Positions 61,271-64,000 of a DNA stretch of 64,000 nt are shown here, piece by piece (the stretch's first letter is position 1; the number at the start of each line of letters is the position of its first letter). The stretch is taken from NCBI GenBank assembly GCA_016722465.1, contig JADKJC010000013.1, forward strand, positions 434,001 through 498,000, in the 5' to 3' direction. Origin of the DNA: Chitinophagaceae bacterium (GTDB lineage: Bacteria; Bacteroidota; Bacteroidia; Chitinophagales; Chitinophagaceae). The position numbers and the translations under genes were made by a program. A model generated the notes under the pieces. The model was not told the origin of the DNA and searched no databases. It worked only from the letters and a program-made list of their open reading frames with translations.

Positions 61271-62935
61271 ATGAAGGGATTCAGTAAACTGGCGATTGTT
61301 TTTATTTTGACAATGGTGAATGGTGAATGGTCAATGGCGCAACCCTTTACTCACGCAGATACTTTACGGGGCAGCAATGGGCCCGGAAGAGATTGGTGGG
61401 ATGTGCTGAAATATGATCTGCATGTGAAGTTTAATTTGGAGGATAGTACGATCAGTGGATGGAATACGATTTATTTTAAAGTTTTAAAAGAAGGGGGGCT
61501 GATGCAGATTGATCTGCAGGAGCCTTTAATACTGGATAGTGTGTCTGTTAATAATACAGGATATGAAATCAATAAAAAATTTCAGCAATTCCAAAAAGAT
61601 AGGAATGTATATTTTATAAATATGCCTTACTTCAAAAAACTTTCAAAATCATATTATCCGTTTATAAAGATATTCTACCATGGCAAACCCAAAATAGCCA
61701 AAAAAGCTCCCTGGGATGGCGGCCTAATCTGGAAAAAAGACAGGGAGAAAAGTCCATGGGTGAGCATTGCCTGCCAGGGCCTTGGTGCAAGTGTTTGGTA
61801 TCCCTGTAAAGATTACCAGGGCGATGAGCCGGATAGTGCTGAAATACACATTACCATTCCGGATAGCCTGGTTTGTGTGGGCAATGGACGCTTTAGAGGA
61901 AAGGCAACTGATAATAATGGCTCCGCCACTTATGACTGGGCTGTTACAAATCCCATCAACAACTACAACATCATTCCTTACATCGGCAAGTATGTTCACT
62001 TCAGCGAAATATACAAAGGTGAACTTGGCAATTTGGATATGGATTACTGGGTGCTGGATTCTAATTTGACCAAAGCAAAAGAGCAATTTAAGGATGCTCC
62101 CAAAATGATGAAGGCATTTGAATACTGGTTTGGCCCCTACCCTTTTTACAAGGATGGATACAAACTGGTGGATGCGCCACATTTGGGCATGGAACACCAG
62201 AGTGCTATCGGTTATGGTAATGGTTACAGGAATGGCTACAAGGGTACCGACCGCAGCGCCAGTGGCTGGGGATTGAAATTTGATTTTATCATTGTGCATG
62301 AAAGCGGCCACGAATGGTTTGGCAATAATATTACCACAAAAGACATTGCTGATATGTGGGTGCATGAAAGCTTTACCAATTACAGCGAAACCCTTTTCAC
62401 TGAATATTATTATGGTAAGGAAGCTGCTACTGCCTACATTACCGGTCTCCGTAAGATCATTAAGAATGACACCCCCATCATTGCTCCTTATGGTGTGAAC
62501 CGGGAAGGCAGTGGCGATATGTATGATAAAGGTGCCAACATGATTCATACCATCCGGCAGGTGATCAACAACGATGGGTTGTTCAGGAAAATACTGAGGG
62601 GATTGAATAAAACTTTTTATCATCAAACTGTAACCGGTAAGCAAATTCAACAGTACATCAACAAACAAAGCCGGATCAATTTTGATAAAGTATTTCAACA
62701 GTATTTAACCACCATACAAATACCCGTGCTGGAATACAAACTGGATGGATACAAATTACAATTCCGTTATTCCAACTGTATAAAAGATTTTAACCTGCCA
62801 CTGAAAATTAATTTTAAAGGCACCCGCTGGATAAAGCCAACGCAGCAATGGCAAACTCTCAGCGTGTATCCGGAAGGCGACAGCAATTTTTCTGTGGATT
62901 CAAATTTTTACATCAATACAAAAAAGGTGGAGTAA
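61271..62935 (+). CDS. M1 family metallopeptidase (aminopeptidase N type)
   Basis: 554 residues. A signal peptide ends near SMAQ (residue 24). The domain order is an N-terminal beta-sandwich (DVLKYDLHVKFNLEDSTISG) followed by the catalytic domain. The substrate-anchoring motif GAMEN is GMEHQ here. Zinc ligands are H343 and H347 in HESGHEWFG, and E366 in WVHESF, with the exact HExxH-X18-E spacing. The C-terminal helical domain is short. It cleaves N-terminal residues from peptides in the periplasm or outside. It is divergent from the peptide-binding gene, which may point to joint peptide use. Confidence 0.93.
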   Translation: MKGFSKLAIVFILTMVNGEWSMAQPFTHADTLRGSNGPGRDWWDVLKYDLHVKFNLEDSTISGWNTIYFKVLKEGGLMQIDLQEPLILDSVSVNNTGYEINKKFQQFQKDRNVYFINMPYFKKLSKSYYPFIKIFYHGKPKIAKKAPWDGGLIWKKDREKSPWVSIACQGLGASVWYPCKDYQGDEPDSAEIHITIPDSLVCVGNGRFRGKATDNNGSATYDWAVTNPINNYNIIPYIGKYVHFSEIYKGELGNLDMDYWVLDSNLTKAKEQFKDAPKMMKAFEYWFGPYPFYKDGYKLVDAPHLGMEHQSAIGYGNGYRNGYKGTDRSASGWGLKFDFIIVHESGHEWFGNNITTKDIADMWVHESFTNYSETLFTEYYYGKEAATAYITGLRKIIKNDTPIIAPYGVNREGSGDMYDKGANMIHTIRQVINNDGLFRKILRGLNKTFYHQTVTGKQIQQYINKQSRINFDKVFQQYLTTIQIPVLEYKLDGYKLQFRYSNCIKDFNLPLKINFKGTRWIKPTQQWQTLSVYPEGDSNFSVDSNFYINTKKVE

Positions 62936-62953
62936 ATTGCCGCAAACTTTAGC

Positions 62954-64000
62954 ATGAGCCAAATAAGAAGGCAAAGTATTATTTCATCGGTGATGGTGTA
63001 TGTGGGGTTTGCCCTTGGCTTTCTCAATACTTACCTGTTTACAAAGGAAGGCGGCTTTACAAGGGAGCAATACGGACTTACCGGCATTTTTATCGCCATT
63101 GCCAGCTTGATGTTCTCCTTCGCTAACCTGGCAATGCCCTCTTATATCTACAAGTTCTATCCTTATTACAATGATAATTTAGATAAGAAGCGAAATGATA
63201 TTCTTACCTGGGCCCTCCTCGTATCGCTGATCGGTTTTTGTTTCGTTGCTTTTGCAGGTTATTATTTCCGGGATATTGTGTTCCGTAAGTTTGGCCATTC
63301 GCCCGAGCTGATTAAATATTATTACTGGATATTACCATTCGGGCTTGGCCTTACGCTGTTTGGTATTTTAGAAAGCTATGCCTGGCAGTTAAAAAAATCT
63401 GTATTGACCAATTTTTTAAGGGAAGTGCAGTTTCGCCTGTTCACCACCATTTTGATTGTACTAACTTTTGCCGGCCTGCTGGCCGACTTTGATATTTTCA
63501 TCAAGATTTATTCTTTTACCTATCTCGCCATTGCATTGATACTGCTATTCTATATGCTTGCAAAAGGTTACATCCACCTTACTTTTAAAGTGAGCATTGT
63601 AACCCGTAAGTTTTATAAAAAGATACTGACCCTGGTAACTTTTGTATATGGCGGAACCCTTGTGTATGCCATTTCCCTTGTATTTGATTCATTGGTGATA
63701 GCCTCCGTCCTTGAGGAAGGTCTTGCTGCGGTAGCTGTTTATTCACTGGCACAGAATGTTGCCAGCCTTATCCAGGCACCTCAACGGGGCATCATCTCCT
63801 CTTCCATCGCCGCATTGTCGCAGGCATGGAAAGACAAGGATATGACAAGGATTCAACGCATTTACAAACAATCTTCCATCAACCAGTTATTGTTTGCCAC
63901 CGCCATGTTTTGTTTGATATGGCTCAATTTTACCGATGGGGTGTTCACTTTTAAAATGCAGAAGTCCTATCTTGATGCCCGCTGGATATTTTTCTTTATC
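62954..64000 (+). CDS. Polysaccharide flippase (Wzx/MVF-like), 3' end outside the window
   Basis: An ATG at 62954 opens a frame (MSQIRRQSIISSVMVYVGFA) that stays open for 349 codons to the window edge. At least nine hydrophobic helices in the layout of the oligosaccharide flippase superfamily are seen (GFLNTYLFTKEGGFTREQYG at the first loop; FVYGGTLVYAISLVFDSLVI). Such proteins move lipid-linked sugar units across the inner membrane for surface polysaccharide. It starts 18 bp after the M1 peptidase stop, so the two may be co-transcribed. No other polysaccharide gene is visible downstream because of truncation. Confidence 0.85.
   Translation, partial: MSQIRRQSIISSVMVYVGFALGFLNTYLFTKEGGFTREQYGLTGIFIAIASLMFSFANLAMPSYIYKFYPYYNDNLDKKRNDILTWALLVSLIGFCFVAFAGYYFRDIVFRKFGHSPELIKYYYWILPFGLGLTLFGILESYAWQLKKSVLTNFLREVQFRLFTTILIVLTFAGLLADFDIFIKIYSFTYLAIALILLFYMLAKGYIHLTFKVSIVTRKFYKKILTLVTFVYGGTLVYAISLVFDSLVIASVLEEGLAAVAVYSLAQNVASLIQAPQRGIISSSIAALSQAWKDKDMTRIQRIYKQSSINQLLFATAMFCLIWLNFTDGVFTFKMQKSYLDARWIFFFI

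Noticed and set aside
61724..62698. 324-codon open frame antisense to the M1 peptidase gene
   Set aside because: It lies wholly within the peptidase gene, which has intact zinc motifs. The antisense product has no recognisable domain or signal.

Overview
The window looks like a chromosomal segment of a Bacteroidota member, most likely Chitinophagaceae. The reasons are type IX secretion sorting domains (CHU_C-type and type A C-termini), a TonB-dependent receptor with a carboxypeptidase-like N-terminal domain, DUF1800/DUF1501 and DUF4331 proteins, almost no Shine-Dalgarno sequences, and promoters of the Bacteroidota type (TTTG or TTG, about 19 bp, TAnnTTTG). The family-level placement is an inference.

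Layout. 1-3.6 kb: truncated IPT/TIG surface protein, tryptophan 2,3-dioxygenase and a large CHU_C surface protein, all on the minus strand. 3.7-7.4 kb: Sua5-type tRNA threonylcarbamoylation enzyme convergent with mutS. 7.7-12.4 kb: exported DUF1800, DUF1501 and PEBP-like proteins. 12.5-18.3 kb: housekeeping genes (two SpoU/TrmH methyltransferases, UbiA-type prenyltransferase, ruvX, def, thiolase). 18.3-28.6 kb: S9 peptidase, recF, a duplicated-domain lipoprotein, pdhA, TPR proteins, ribH, LutA-like protein. 28.8-33.1 kb: minus-strand group of TonB receptor, small membrane protein, a MITE-like element and two DUF4331 proteins. 33.2-42.6 kb: EVE, DUF4349, sirtuin, saccharopine dehydrogenase-like protein, gyrA, a possible small RNA, DoxX, DEAD-box helicase. 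42.6-47.4 kb: ECF sigma/anti-sigma/Spy-like operon, lpxK, folate cyclo-ligase, rsmD, DUF3822. 47.4-54.4 kb: MATE exporter, DUF3052, gluconokinase, an integrase remnant, then a GH130 phosphorylase fused to a response-regulator receiver domain, convergent with a GT4 glycosyltransferase carrying a large C-terminal domain. 54.8-64 kb: tRNA-Ser(UGA), mutS2, a PCC-domain lipoprotein, msrA, an oligopeptide-binding lipoprotein, an M1 peptidase and the start of a polysaccharide flippase.

Three themes stand out. First, seven genes, including essential gyrA, are broken by nine single-base indels, several in short homopolymers. I read this as assembly or sequencing error rather than gene decay, and annotate these genes at full length. 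Second, TAnnTTTG elements lie very close to start codons and move several starts downstream (CHU_C protein, Sua5, SpoU, PdhA). The tRNA-Ser promoter, whose product has a fixed 5' end, supports the motif from within the window. Third, the intergenic DNA holds several dispersed palindromic repeat families and one MITE. No CRISPR array, rRNA or intact insertion sequence was seen. The best candidate for unusual biology is the GH130-receiver fusion and its glycosyltransferase neighbour.
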